Part shown: positions 33,425 to 41,779 of the stretch, one piece after another | How the letters are laid out: each line of letters begins with the position of its first letter | How positions within the stretch are numbered: the stretch's first letter is position 1 | NCBI GenBank assembly: GCA_900544115.1 | Contig: UQTW01000011.1 | Span: 1-64,000 of the forward strand | Direction of reading: 5' to 3' | Length of the DNA: 64,000 nt | DNA from: an uncultured Collinsella sp. | Lineage (GTDB): Bacteria; Actinomycetota; Coriobacteriia; Coriobacteriales; Coriobacteriaceae | Notes under the pieces: generated by a model | Told to the model about the DNA's origin: nothing | The model's input: only the letters and a program-made list of their open reading frames with translations | The model's database searches: none | Made by a program: the position numbers and the translations under genes

Positions 33425-34233
33425 GTGAGCGCCTGACCGACAACCCCACGCTCTTTAGGCTTCGTGTTCGCTATGGCAAGCGCGATCGCCTTAAGTACCT
33501 GGGCCATCTCGAAGTAATCCATACCATTGAGCGCATCGTGCGCCGTGCGGGACTTCCCTATGCCGTCACGCAGGGTTTCTCTCCGCACATGCGCGTGGGT
33601 TTCTCTTCGGCGCTACCGGTGGGTACGTCGTCGACCTGCGAATGGTATGACCTGTTTATGACCGAGTTCGTGGCGCTCGACGAGGCGTTTGGGCGCCTGT
33701 CTGTGGCGTCTCCGGCCGATCTGGCGCCTATCGAGGCAGCGTACATCGACGTGCGCACGCCGGCGTTGACGGCGCAGCTCACGCGCCTGTCGTATCGCAT
33801 CGACCTGCACTTGGATCCCGAGGCGCCCGTAAGCGCCGACGAGGTGCGTCGTGCGATCGACACACTGCGCGCGGACCATGGCATCGACTACGCGCGCGGC
33901 AAAAAGAGCAAGCGCTTGGATTTGGATCACACGCTCGTGGGCTATGAGCTCACGGCGGGGGAGCGCCCGGACCATTTGGTGCTCATGCTCGACACCCATG
34001 CCGACAACGAGGGCTCCATGCGTCCGGAAATTTTGCTTTCCGCTGCTGATGTTTTGTTGCAGGGCTTGACCCCGGGCGTGGATGCACCTATTGTTTCCAC
34101 CGGTATGCAAGACCTCGTGACCATCTGCTCCTACGATGTCGAGCGTCAGAATCAAGCATGCGAGGACGACGAGGGCCGACTCGTCAGCCCCATACCTGTG
34201 CGAACTTGTGGATTTGCTCCACATACTCGTTGA
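33421..34233 (+). CDS. TIGR03936-family radical SAM-associated protein (DUF2344)
   Basis: The 270-residue protein starts with ATGA overlapping the previous gene's stop. It has the family opening FRLRVRYGKRDRLKYLGHLEVIHTIERIVRRAGLPYAVTQGFSPHMRVGFSSALPVG. It is always a partner of the TIGR03960 protein, so the two probably form one enzyme or act on one substrate. It has no cluster cysteines of its own. The rplU promoter begins in its last codons. Unlike in many genomes, no RNase E/G gene follows. Confidence 0.9.
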   Translation: MSERLTDNPTLFRLRVRYGKRDRLKYLGHLEVIHTIERIVRRAGLPYAVTQGFSPHMRVGFSSALPVGTSSTCEWYDLFMTEFVALDEAFGRLSVASPADLAPIEAAYIDVRTPALTAQLTRLSYRIDLHLDPEAPVSADEVRRAIDTLRADHGIDYARGKKSKRLDLDHTLVGYELTAGERPDHLVLMLDTHADNEGSMRPEILLSAADVLLQGLTPGVDAPIVSTGMQDLVTICSYDVERQNQACEDDEGRLVSPIPVRTCGFAPHTR

Positions 34234-34258
34234 CGGGGGTATTTTCGCCTGCTACTAT
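34230..34258 (+). promoter_or_regulatory. Promoter of the rplU-rpmA operon
   Basis: TTGACG (34230-34235) and TACTAT (34253-34258) are 17 bases apart. The -35 box overlaps the stop codon of the preceding gene. Confidence 0.8.
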
Positions 34259-34300
34259 ATTCGGCTGTTGCACTAACTGATGCATGAAGGGCAAGTAAAC

Positions 34301-34675
34301 ATGTACGCAATCGTTAACACGGGCGGCAAGCAGTACAAGGTCGCCACCGACGATGTCATCACCGTCGAGAAGATCGAGGGCAATGAGGGCGACAAGGTCA
34401 CCCTGCCGGTCATCTTCCTCAACGATGGTAAAAAGATCGTCACCGATCCCGACAAGCTGGCCAAGGCCAAGGTTACCGCTCAGATCGTTGAGCAGTTCAA
34501 GGGCGAGAAGCAGCTGGTCTTCAAGTTCCACAAGCGTAAGCGCTATCGTCGTCTGAAGGGTCACCGTCAGCAGCTCACCAAGCTGAAGATCGTGAAGGTC
34601 CAGGCTACGTCCCGCGCCAAGAAGGCTGTCAAGGCAGAGGCCGAGGCTGTTGCCGAGGCTCCCGTCGCCGAGTAG
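34301..34675 (+). CDS. rplU: 50S ribosomal protein L21
   Basis: The 124-residue protein is read from ATG 34301, where the conserved MYAIVNTGGKQYKV opening begins; an in-frame ATG at 34280 adds seven unrelated residues. KFHKRKRYRRLKGHRQQLTKLKI is the 23S-rRNA-binding region. The last 20 residues are an Ala/Glu/Val-rich tail not found in shorter L21 proteins. It belongs to the usual L21-L27-Obg block and has its own promoter. Confidence 0.98.
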   Translation: MYAIVNTGGKQYKVATDDVITVEKIEGNEGDKVTLPVIFLNDGKKIVTDPDKLAKAKVTAQIVEQFKGEKQLVFKFHKRKRYRRLKGHRQQLTKLKIVKVQATSRAKKAVKAEAEAVAEAPVAE

Positions 34676-34708
34676 ATTACACTCGTAACGAAAGAGTAGG
34701 TATACACA

Positions 34709-34966
34709 ATGGCACACAAAAAAGGACTCGGTTCCTCCCGTAATGGCCGTGACTCCCGCGGTCAGCGCCTTGGCACGAAGCGCTATGCCGGCCAGACGGT
34801 AACCACGGGCACGATTCTCGTCCGTCAGCACGGCACGCACATCCACCCGGGTGAGAACGTTGGCCGTGGCAAGGACGACACGCTGTTCGCGCTGGTCGAC
34901 GGTACCGTTGAGTTCCACAAGGGTATCAAGCACAGGGTCAGCGTACGCCCGCTCGCGAACGCGTAA
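34709..34966 (+). CDS. rpmA: 50S ribosomal protein L27
   Basis: The 85-residue protein begins MAHKKGLGSSRNGRDSRGQRLGTKRYAGQTV, the standard L27 N-terminus that reaches the peptidyl-transferase centre. There is no N-terminal extension needing cleavage, unlike the Firmicutes version processed by Prp. It lies 33 bases after rplU. Confidence 0.98.
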   Translation: MAHKKGLGSSRNGRDSRGQRLGTKRYAGQTVTTGTILVRQHGTHIHPGENVGRGKDDTLFALVDGTVEFHKGIKHRVSVRPLANA

Positions 34967-34991
34967 TTCACCCTTCATAGAGCACATATGT

Positions 34992-35034
34992 GGGAGGCAC
35001 TTGAGTTTTAGGATTCAAGGGTCTCCCTCTTTTT
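34992..35034 (+). terminator. Imperfect hairpin with U-run between rpmA and obg
   Basis: Two stem blocks (34992-34996 with 35023-35027, 35000-35004 with 35015-35019) are followed by TCTTTTT. It could reduce transcription from the ribosomal genes into obg. Confidence 0.55.
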
Positions 35035-35050
35035 GTAGGAGGCGATTCTG

Positions 35051-36517
35051 TTGTCACAGTTCACCGATATCAGCCGCATTAACGTGTGCGGCGGCGACGG
35101 CGGAGCCGGATGCATGTCGTTTAGGCGCGAGGCATTTGTCCCCAAGGGCGGCCCCGATGGCGGCGACGGCGGTCGTGGCGGCAATGTCGTCATCCAGGCC
35201 GATGCTCAGCTGTCTTCGCTGATCGATTACCGCTTTAAGCATCACTTCCGCGCCGAGCGCGGCACGCACGGGCAGGGTGCCCGTCGTAACGGTAAGAGCG
35301 GCGAGGACCTTATTCTCAAGGTTCCCATGGGTACCGTGGTGCGCGAGCTCGACCCCGAGACGCAGACCCCGATGTTCGAGATTGCCGACTTGGTGCATGA
35401 TGGCGAGCGCGTCGTTGTGGCGCCCGGCGGTGCCGGCGGTCTGGGCAATACGCACTTTGTGACGTCGGTGCGCCGCGCGCCCGCATTCGCCCAGCTGGGC
35501 GAGCCGGCCGAGGAGCACTGGATTGAGCTCGAGATGAAGCTCATGGCTGATGCCGCGCTCGTGGGCTTCCCCTCGGTGGGCAAGTCCTCGCTTATCGCGC
35601 GCATGAGTGCCGCCCGACCCAAGATCGCCGACTATCCGTTTACCACGCTCGTGCCCAACCTGGGTATGGTGCGTGCCGGCGAGTACTCCTATGTCGTTGC
35701 CGACGTCCCCGGCCTCATCGAGGGCGCGAGCGAGGGCAAGGGCTTGGGCCACCAGTTCCTGCGCCACATCGAGCGTACGGCGCTCATCATGCATGTCGTC
35801 GACATGACGGGCGGTTTTGAGGATCGCGACCCGGTTGAGGATTACCGCATCATCAACCGTGAGCTCGAGCAGTATGGCGCCGAGCTTTCGGAGCGTCCGC
35901 AGATCGTCGTCGCCAACAAGTGCGATGCGCCGGGCACGGCCGACAAGATTGCCGACCTTAAGCGCGCCGCGCTCGACGATGGACATATGTTCTTTGCCGT
36001 GTCCGCCGTGACGGGCGCCGGCCTCAACACGCTGATGCTTGCCGTGGGCGAGCAGGTGGCTAAGCTGCGCGCCGAGCTGGCGGTCTCCGATGAGCCGGTC
36101 GATCTTCGCGACGAGGAGTGGGAGCGCCGTCGCCTGCAGCGCGAGAAGCGTTTCCGCATTGTTCAGGAAGAGCCCGGTGCCTTCCGCGTGGTCGGTCGCG
36201 CCATCGAGCGCATGGTTATCCAGACCGACTGGGAAAACGAGGAAGCCGTCATCTACCTGCAGCACAAGTTTGCGCGCATGGGTGTTGACGACGCGCTCGA
36301 GAAGGCCGGCTGCCGTGCGGGCGACGAGGTCCGCATTTGCCAGCGCGCCTTTGACTTTGAGGGCGCCGAGGACTTCTCGGAGTACGAGGAGCTCGAGGAC
36401 GCTGGCGAGGACGTTGCCGTTGAGGCCCTTGACGTGACCGATGCTCCGGATGAGGGCGTCGAGGTTGTCGATGCGGCGGATGCCGCGGACGATGCCGAGA
36501 CCTCGGAGGGCGAGTAA
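35051..36517 (+). CDS. obgE: GTPase ObgE/CgtA
   Basis: The 488-residue protein is read from TTG 35051, eight bases after AGGAGG. Residues 1-160 are the Gly-rich Obg fold (GGDGGAGCMSFRREAFVPKGGPDGGDGG). The G domain has GFPSVGKSS (172-180), DYPFTTLVPNLG, DVPGLIEGASEGKGLG and NKCD. An OCT domain spans about 345-430 (FRVVGRAIERMVIQTDWENEEAV). The tail of about 55 residues is very acidic. Obg acts in 50S assembly and the stringent response. The tail length is unusual but acidic tails are common in Obg. Confidence 0.97.
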   Translation: MSQFTDISRINVCGGDGGAGCMSFRREAFVPKGGPDGGDGGRGGNVVIQADAQLSSLIDYRFKHHFRAERGTHGQGARRNGKSGEDLILKVPMGTVVRELDPETQTPMFEIADLVHDGERVVVAPGGAGGLGNTHFVTSVRRAPAFAQLGEPAEEHWIELEMKLMADAALVGFPSVGKSSLIARMSAARPKIADYPFTTLVPNLGMVRAGEYSYVVADVPGLIEGASEGKGLGHQFLRHIERTALIMHVVDMTGGFEDRDPVEDYRIINRELEQYGAELSERPQIVVANKCDAPGTADKIADLKRAALDDGHMFFAVSAVTGAGLNTLMLAVGEQVAKLRAELAVSDEPVDLRDEEWERRRLQREKRFRIVQEEPGAFRVVGRAIERMVIQTDWENEEAVIYLQHKFARMGVDDALEKAGCRAGDEVRICQRAFDFEGAEDFSEYEELEDAGEDVAVEALDVTDAPDEGVEVVDAADAADDAETSEGE

Positions 36518-36520
36518 GCC

Positions 36521-37198
36521 ATGTCGCTGCGCGGTGGAATCGGTTTGCCCGAGCTGCCCATAAAAGAGGGCAAAGAGTTTCGGCTTGGCATTATGGGCGG
36601 CACCTTCGACCCGATTCATTACGGGCACTTGGTGACTGCCGAGCAGGCGCGCGAGTCGCTCGACTTGGACGCTGTGCTCTTTATGCCGGCCGGCTCTCCT
36701 GCCTTTAAACTCGACAAACCGGTGACGCCTGCTGAGGACCGTTATGCCATGACGGTTCTCGCCACCGCCGCGAATCCGGCTTTTTTGGCGAGCCGTTTCG
36801 AGATCGACCGTCCGGGCGTGACCTATACTGCCGATACGCTTCATGCCCTTCGCGACTTTTACCCGCCGCAGGTAAAGCTCTACTTTATTACGGGCGCCGA
36901 TGCGATTATCGATATTGTGACCTGGCATGATGCCGAACGAATCGCTGAGCTTGCTACCTTTATTGCGGCGACGCGACCGGGCTTTGATATCGATACGGCG
37001 CGTGCTCGAATCAAAGAGTCGGGGCTGCCGTTCGACGTGCGCTATATTCAGATTCCGGCGCTGGCGATCAGCTCGACGAACATTCGTAAGCGAGTTGCCC
37101 GCGGCATGAGCGTGCGCTATCTTACGAGCGAGTCCGTGCTCGGCTACATTCGCAAGCGCAGGCTATATGCCGATTTGGGCCAAGAAGATTTTGAGTGA
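36521..37198 (+). CDS. nadD: Nicotinate-nucleotide adenylyltransferase
   Basis: The 225-residue enzyme has the nucleotidyltransferase motif LGIMGGTFDPIHYGHLVTAEQA (GxFxPxHxGH) and the C-terminal ISSTNIRKRVARG. It adenylates nicotinate mononucleotide to deamido-NAD in NAD synthesis. About 20 residues precede the usual start of the family. The gene begins three bases after obgE and its stop touches the yqeK start, a gene order common in Gram-positive bacteria. Confidence 0.96.
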   Translation: MSLRGGIGLPELPIKEGKEFRLGIMGGTFDPIHYGHLVTAEQARESLDLDAVLFMPAGSPAFKLDKPVTPAEDRYAMTVLATAANPAFLASRFEIDRPGVTYTADTLHALRDFYPPQVKLYFITGADAIIDIVTWHDAERIAELATFIAATRPGFDIDTARARIKESGLPFDVRYIQIPALAISSTNIRKRVARGMSVRYLTSESVLGYIRKRRLYADLGQEDFE

Positions 37199-37818
37199 TG
37201 GGGGCTACGTTGTCGGTAGAGGATCAGTTTGAGGGCGATGAGCGCGCGCTGCTCAAGCGCATTCAAGAGCTGCTCGATGTTCGCATGAAAGATAAGCGCA
37301 AGCGCTATGTGCATTCGCTGGGTGTTGCCGAGACCGCACTTCATCTGGCCGAGGTCTACGGCGTTGACCGCTTTGATGCGGCTGCCGCCGGCTTAATTCA
37401 CGACTGGGACAAGGTTCTTTCCGATGACGAGCTCGTGGCCCGCGCGCTTCACTATGGCATCAAGGTTGCCGGCTCTCCTTCCGCCGCGACGCCGCTTTTG
37501 CATGGCCCTGTTGCCGCCTATGAGCTTCCGCAGCTTTTTCCCGAGCTGTCACCGGCCGTTTTCCAGGCTGTCGACCGTCACACCGTGGGTGCCTGCGACA
37601 TGACGCCGCTCGATATGGTGGTCTTTGTGGCAGATGCCATCGAGCCCAACCGTCACGGCGACTATGCCCATGCGCTGCGCAAGATGGTGGGGAAGTCCTC
37701 GCTCGACGAGTTGTTCTTCTCCTGTTTTGCGCAGGGTCTGGTCTATGTGATCCAGTCCGGGCGCTATCTTTATCCCACGGCTATTACGATTTACAACCAT
37801 TACGCCCAGCTGCGCTAG
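37198..37818 (+). CDS. yqeK: YqeK-type HD hydrolase, diadenosine tetraphosphatase
   Basis: The 206-residue protein has a metal-binding HD-domain core: RYVHSLGVAETALHLAEVYG, AGLIHDWDKVL (HD pair), LLHGPVAAYEL and VDRHTVG, then LDMVVFVADAIEPNR. It belongs to the YqeK family, which splits Ap4A symmetrically to ADP. The ATG at 37198 shares one base with the nadD stop; a GTG at 37195 is the alternative. In many Gram-positive genomes yqeK lies between nadD and rsfS, as here. Confidence 0.93.
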   Translation: MGATLSVEDQFEGDERALLKRIQELLDVRMKDKRKRYVHSLGVAETALHLAEVYGVDRFDAAAAGLIHDWDKVLSDDELVARALHYGIKVAGSPSAATPLLHGPVAAYELPQLFPELSPAVFQAVDRHTVGACDMTPLDMVVFVADAIEPNRHGDYAHALRKMVGKSSLDELFFSCFAQGLVYVIQSGRYLYPTAITIYNHYAQLR

Positions 37819-37846
37819 CTCGGGTGTGTCTAGAAAGAGGTATTCC

Positions 37847-38302
37847 ATGGCCGACGAGACCATGACTGACGAGCAGATTCTTGAAGGTGTGGAGCACAAG
37901 AGTTTCGTTGCCACGTCCGACCGCACCGCCGCCTCGCTGTCCGCGAGCGGTGTCGCCGCCGAGGATGTCGCCCGCGCCGCCGCGCAGGCCGCCTACGACA
38001 AGAAGGGCGAGGACGTTCAGGTGCTCGACCTGACCGAGCTTTCCGACGTGTGCGACTACTTTGTGCTTGCCACCGGTACCAACAACCGCCAGGTCGATTC
38101 GATCGTCGACGAGATCGAGGAGAAGGTCGCCGAGGCTTGCGGCGAGCATCCGTTCTCCATCGAGGGCCGCGAACAGAAGACCTGGATGCTCATGGACTAC
38201 GGTTCGGTTGTCGTCCACGTCTTCACTCCCGAAGCCCGCGACTTCTACCGCCTCGAGAAACTCTGGGGAGACGCCCCCCAGCTCCCCCTCAACCTCCTCT
38301 AG
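37847..38302 (+). CDS. rsfS: Ribosomal silencing factor RsfS
   Basis: The 151-residue protein is read from ATG 37847, seven bases after AAGAGG; a GTG at 37826 is in frame but has no site. Residues from about 45 match RsfS (VLDLTELSDVCDYFVLATGTNNRQVDSIVDEIEEK, WMLMDYGSVVVHVF, RDFYRLEKLWGD). It binds L14 and blocks subunit joining in starvation. An N-terminal extension of about 40 residues is Ala/Thr-rich. It ends the obg cluster; a repeat element begins at its stop codon. Confidence 0.95.
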   Translation: MADETMTDEQILEGVEHKSFVATSDRTAASLSASGVAAEDVARAAAQAAYDKKGEDVQVLDLTELSDVCDYFVLATGTNNRQVDSIVDEIEEKVAEACGEHPFSIEGREQKTWMLMDYGSVVVHVFTPEARDFYRLEKLWGDAPQLPLNLL

Positions 38303-38333
38303 TAGCTCATTTGAGACGGGGCTATTTAGCTAC
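38302..38333 (+). repeat. AGCT-flanked GGGACGGGG-type repeat, copy A
   Basis: A 32-base unit bounded by the inverted hexamers GTAGCT and AGCTAC, with a GAGACGGGG core. It begins on the last base of the rsfS stop codon. Related copies lie at 46321-46381. Confidence 0.7.
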
Positions 38334-38345
38334 CTTCTATCGTTC

Positions 38346-38388
38346 GCCGGGCAGTTGCACCATTCGCAGCTGCCCGGCTATCTTTTTG
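38346..38388 (+). terminator. Intrinsic terminator after rsfS
   Basis: A 13-bp stem (38346-38358 with 38366-38378, one T-G pair) with a 7-base loop is followed by TATCTTTTT. It lies between rsfS and the convergent dinB. Confidence 0.88.
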
Positions 38389-38397
38389 CCTTAGGGA

Positions 38398-39651
38398 CTA
38401 ATCGTCGAAGCGGGATTGGCGGCCGAAGGATAGGGCGGTGTCGCCGAATTTGTCTCGGACGGCGTCGATGGCGACGGAGAGGTCGCGGCGGTCGCTGGAT
38501 TGGGCTCCGCGGTCATCAATCTCGCAGAACAGGTCGGTTTGGATACCGCCTTGGTGGTCGAAGTCGCTCATGCCGATACCCGCTAGACGCACGTGCATGC
38601 CTTCTTGCCAGATATTGTCGAGCAGCTCGAGCGCTACGGCCACAAAGATATTCTCGTCGTCGGTGGGGTGGGGCAAGCGGCGCTGTGCCGTGCGTCCGCT
38701 GCCGTAAGAGTATTTGAGCTTGAGCGTTACGGTTCCGCCTGTCAGCCCCTGACGGCGCAGGCGGCGCCCAACCGACTCGCCGAGCAGCGCGATCGCCGCC
38801 TCGATATCCCCACGCTCAGTCAGATCCTTCGCAAAGGTGCGCTCATTGCTCACCGATTTAACTTCACGTTCCTCTTCCAGGCTGGTGACCTCGGATACTT
38901 CGAGCCCCAAAGCACGTTGACGCATTCGCTCGCCATTCACGCCAAAGATTGCAGCCAGGGTGGACTCTGGCGCGCGTGAAAGCTCGCCGAGCGTATAGAT
39001 GCGCATGCGACGCAGTCGCTCCTCGGCTGAACGCCCGATTCCGCTCATGGCAGATACCGGCAGCGCGGCCAAAAAGCGCTGTTCCGTACCGGGGCGCACA
39101 ATGGTCAGACCAAACGGCTTGTCCCGCTCGCTTGCGATTTTGGCCACGGTCTTGTTGCACCCAACGCCGATGGAGCACGTCACCCCCAGTGCCGCAACGC
39201 GGTCGCTAATACGCCGCGCAACCAGCAGCGGGTCTTCGGGCGCAAAGCGGCCCGGCGTGATATCGATAAAAGCTTCGTCAATGGATACGCGCTCCACGCG
39301 CGGGGTCTCATCGGCAAGAATCGCCATGACCTGCGCGCTGACCTCATGGTAGCGATCAAAGTGTCCGTGCGTCCAAATGGCCTGCGGGCAGAGGCGCTGT
39401 GCCTCGGCCGAGGGCATGGCGGAATGCACGCCAAAGCGACGTGCCTCGTACGAACACGTGGACACAACGCCGCGGGAATCGGCATCACCACCCACGATGA
39501 GCGGCTTGCCGCGCCATTCGGGATGATCGAGCATCTCCACGCTCGCAAAAAATGCATCGAGGTCCATCAGGCCCACCGCCGGACCCGTCCAGGGCGGCGG
39601 CGTAACGCCTGCAGCATCCTCATAACCGTATGTATGTTCGCGTCTTTCCAT
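38398..39651 (-). CDS. dinB: DNA polymerase IV (Y-family)
   Basis: The 417-residue translesion polymerase has GLMDLDAFFASVEML (catalytic Asp), YEARRFGVHSAMPSAEAQRLCP, RVSIDEAFIDIT (Asp-Glu), CSIGVGCNKTVAKIASERDKPFG and SAMSGIGRS for the helix-hairpin-helix. The C-terminal little-finger region is complete. It copies damaged DNA with low fidelity. A TATACT hexamer lies just upstream of the ATG; no clear LexA box was found. It is transcribed against the flanking genes. Confidence 0.96.
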   Translation of the reverse strand: MERREHTYGYEDAAGVTPPPWTGPAVGLMDLDAFFASVEMLDHPEWRGKPLIVGGDADSRGVVSTCSYEARRFGVHSAMPSAEAQRLCPQAIWTHGHFDRYHEVSAQVMAILADETPRVERVSIDEAFIDITPGRFAPEDPLLVARRISDRVAALGVTCSIGVGCNKTVAKIASERDKPFGLTIVRPGTEQRFLAALPVSAMSGIGRSAEERLRRMRIYTLGELSRAPESTLAAIFGVNGERMRQRALGLEVSEVTSLEEEREVKSVSNERTFAKDLTERGDIEAAIALLGESVGRRLRRQGLTGGTVTLKLKYSYGSGRTAQRRLPHPTDDENIFVAVALELLDNIWQEGMHVRLAGIGMSDFDHQGGIQTDLFCEIDDRGAQSSDRRDLSVAIDAVRDKFGDTALSFGRQSRFDD

Positions 39652-39767
39652 GTCATGAGTATACCGCGCAGCTCATGTGGGGTGCGTGTATGTGCTTGCA
39701 AATCGCGAATTCTTGTCTAAGATATGGATTTGCCCTCGACTACACCGAAGAAGTTGGTCTCACGGAC

Positions 39768-39796
39768 TTCACCTGCCCGCGTCGATGGCGTATTAT
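39768..39796 (+). promoter_or_regulatory. Putative promoter of the rpsP operon
   Basis: TTCACC (39768-39773) and TATTAT (39791-39796) are 17 bases apart, 57 bases before the rpsP start. Confidence 0.5.
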
Positions 39797-39852
39797 GTTC
39801 AACTGTTTGTTTGTAGTTGCAGCCTAAAGCTGCTTGGTTGGAGGAGTTTCCT

Positions 39853-40194
39853 TTGGCAGTCAAGATTCGCCTTGCTCGTCACGGCGCTAAGAAGCGTCCG
39901 TACTACCGTGTCGTCGTCGCCGATTCCCGCGCCCCGCGTGACGGTCGTATCATCGAGGAGGTTGGCCGCTACAACCCGATGACCGCCCCCAAGACCATCA
40001 ACCTCGACCTCGAGAAGATCGCCGACTGGCAGTCCAAGGGCGCTCAGCTCACCGACGCCGTCGCCGCTCTGGTCAAGGCCGCCAACGAGGGCGAGAAGAC
40101 CGAGACCGTCGTCAAGAAGTCCAAGAAGCAGCTCGTCAAAGAGGCCGAGGCCGCTAAGGCTGCCGCTGAGGCCGCTGAGGGCGCCGAGGAGTAA
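39853..40194 (+). CDS. rpsP: 30S ribosomal protein S16
   Basis: The 113-residue protein is read from TTG 39853, after a GGAGGAG site; this gives the conserved opening MAVKIRLARHGAKKRPYYRVVVADSRAPRDGRIIEEVGRYNP. An in-frame ATG at 39817 would add 12 unrelated residues. The final 25 residues form an Ala/Glu/Lys tail. S16 is needed for 30S assembly. The khpA, rimM and trmD genes follow, as in most Gram-positive bacteria. Confidence 0.98.
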   Translation: MAVKIRLARHGAKKRPYYRVVVADSRAPRDGRIIEEVGRYNPMTAPKTINLDLEKIADWQSKGAQLTDAVAALVKAANEGEKTETVVKKSKKQLVKEAEAAKAAAEAAEGAEE

Positions 40195-40197
40195 ATC

Positions 40198-40482
40198 GTG
40201 CCTGAGGTTGACGCTGCACAGCTCGAGGGTGAGGCAATGCTCTCAGATCGCATCGCCGATCTCGTCGAATATCTCGTTGTTCAGATCGTCGACGACCCGG
40301 ATTCCGTGAGCCTTGAGGTCATCGATGGTGACGACGCCTCTACGATTGAGGTTTCGGTCGCCGAGGATGACGTCGCTAAGGTCATCGGCCGTCGTGGCCG
40401 TACCATCAAGGCCATTCGCACGCTCGCCCGTGCGCTGGCCGCTCGCCTCGACACTGCTGTCGAGGTAGAGGTTCTGGGCTAG
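40198..40482 (+). CDS. khpA: KH-domain RNA-binding protein KhpA
   Basis: The 94-residue protein has one KH domain, with the GRRG loop in VIGRRGRTIKAIRTLARALA. The start is taken as GTG 40198, seven bases after GGAG; ATG 40234, twelve codons in, is also plausible and nearer to the family's usual 75-80 residues. KhpA binds RNA with KhpB and affects cell wall growth and small-RNA use in streptococci. Confidence 0.92.
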   Translation: MPEVDAAQLEGEAMLSDRIADLVEYLVVQIVDDPDSVSLEVIDGDDASTIEVSVAEDDVAKVIGRRGRTIKAIRTLARALAARLDTAVEVEVLG

Positions 40483-40486
40483 GACC

Positions 40487-41008
40487 TTGAGGTCCCAGTA
40501 CAAAAACATCGCCCGTGTGGTCAAGCCGCACGGAAGGAAGGGGGAGGTCCTCGCGCAGCCGCTGCGGGGGCTTCCTTCTGTATTAGAGCCGGGTATGCGC
40601 GTCGCCCTGACGCCGCCGGCGCTCAAGCGCGACCGCTTTTGCACGGTTGTGTCCGTCACCGATACGGGCGATGGCGATCTGGTCTCATTTGAGGGCATTG
40701 ACGACTTGACGGCCGCCGAGGGCATCACGGGATGCTATGTGCTGGCAAATCGTGACGATTTTGAGCTCGATTCACTCGACGCCGCCTATACCGACCTGAT
40801 GGGTCGCGAGGTGGTTGACGAGCGCTTCGGTTCGCTCGGCACGATTGTCGAGATCATGTCGACGCCCGCTAACGATGTTTGGGATGTCGAGGGCGATCGG
40901 TACGGCGAGGTACTGATTCCCGTGATCGAGCAGGTTGTGCTCGATCTTCCCGACACAGGAACAATTTCCGTCCACGTTATGGACGGCCTGATCGATATGG
41001 ACAAGTAG
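40487..41008 (+). CDS. rimM: Ribosome maturation factor RimM
   Basis: The 173-residue protein contains YKNIARVVKPHGRKGEVLAQPLR at its N-terminus and the PRC-barrel signature DLMGREVVDERFGSLGTIVEI with VLIPVIEQVV at the C-terminal half. It binds S19 and helps 30S assembly. The start is a TTG at 40487 that sits in the four-base loop of a hairpin (see findings) without a good ribosome site, so translation may depend on khpA. The trmD gene follows ten bases later. Confidence 0.93.
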   Translation: MRSQYKNIARVVKPHGRKGEVLAQPLRGLPSVLEPGMRVALTPPALKRDRFCTVVSVTDTGDGDLVSFEGIDDLTAAEGITGCYVLANRDDFELDSLDAAYTDLMGREVVDERFGSLGTIVEIMSTPANDVWDVEGDRYGEVLIPVIEQVVLDLPDTGTISVHVMDGLIDMDK

Positions 41009-41018
41009 GGAGGACAAC

Positions 41019-41777
41019 ATGCTGATTGAGACCCTTTCGGTCTTTCCCGAGATGTTTGAGCCCGTCATGTCCACATCGATTTTGGGCCGCGCCCGCAAGG
41101 CCGGCCTTTTTGATTTTAAGGCGTATAACCTGCGCGACTGGACGCACGACCGCCATCGTACCGTCGATGACGAGCCGTACGGCGGCGGGCAGGGCATGCT
41201 CATGAAGGTCGAGCCTATCGCCGAGGCCATCGAGGCCATTAGCGCGGAGGGCCCCAAGCCGACGGTGGTGTTCTTCACCCCGTGCGGCGAGCCTTTTACG
41301 CAGCATGTGGCCGAGCGCCTGCTCAAAAGCGAGCGCTTGCTGTTTGTGTGCAGCCGTTACGAGGGTGTCGACGAGCGTGCCTATGCGTATGCCGACGAGC
41401 GCCTGTCGATCGGCGATTACGTGCTCACGGGCGGCGAGCTTCCCGCTATGGTCGTTGCCGATGCTGTCGTACGCCTGATTCCCGGCGCCCTTGGTGACGA
41501 GATGAGCAACGTCGACGAGTCGTTCTCGACCGCCGAGGACGGAGGCCTGCTCGAGTATGCGCAGTACACTCGCCCTGCTGAATTCAACGGCGAGGGCGTG
41601 CCGCCGGTGCTCGTGAGCGGTGACCATGCCAAGGTCGATGCCTGGCGCCGTAAGAATGCCATCGAGCGCACCTGCCGCTGGCGTCCCGACCTGATCGAGA
41701 CGGCACGGCTTACGCCCCAGGAGCGCGCATACGCGCAGGAGATTCTGGACGCTTCGTATTCGCAGAGCGAGGAGTGA
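41019..41777 (+). CDS. trmD: tRNA (guanine-N1)-methyltransferase
   Basis: The 252-residue SPOUT enzyme has the trefoil-knot motifs: DDEPYGGGQGMLMKVEPI, FFTPCGEPFTQ, LLFVCSRYEGVDERA and LSIGDYVLTGGELPAM. It methylates G37 of tRNAs that read CNN codons and prevents frameshifts. Its ATG follows AGGGAGGAC. It overlaps or abuts lepB. Confidence 0.97.
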   Translation: MLIETLSVFPEMFEPVMSTSILGRARKAGLFDFKAYNLRDWTHDRHRTVDDEPYGGGQGMLMKVEPIAEAIEAISAEGPKPTVVFFTPCGEPFTQHVAERLLKSERLLFVCSRYEGVDERAYAYADERLSIGDYVLTGGELPAMVVADAVVRLIPGALGDEMSNVDESFSTAEDGGLLEYAQYTRPAEFNGEGVPPVLVSGDHAKVDAWRRKNAIERTCRWRPDLIETARLTPQERAYAQEILDASYSQSEE

Positions 41778-41779
41778 GA

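Noticed and set aside
35054..36928. Minus-strand open frame antisense to obgE and nadD
   Set aside because: Explained by codon bias; the plus-strand proteins are certain.
39620..39680. Possible LexA (SOS) box near the dinB start
   Set aside because: A GCGAAC half-site occurs, but the matching GTTCGC half at the right spacing is missing.
40487..40492. Later GTG as rimM start
   Set aside because: A start at the GTG in the ARVVKPHG segment would remove the conserved YKNIAR residues.
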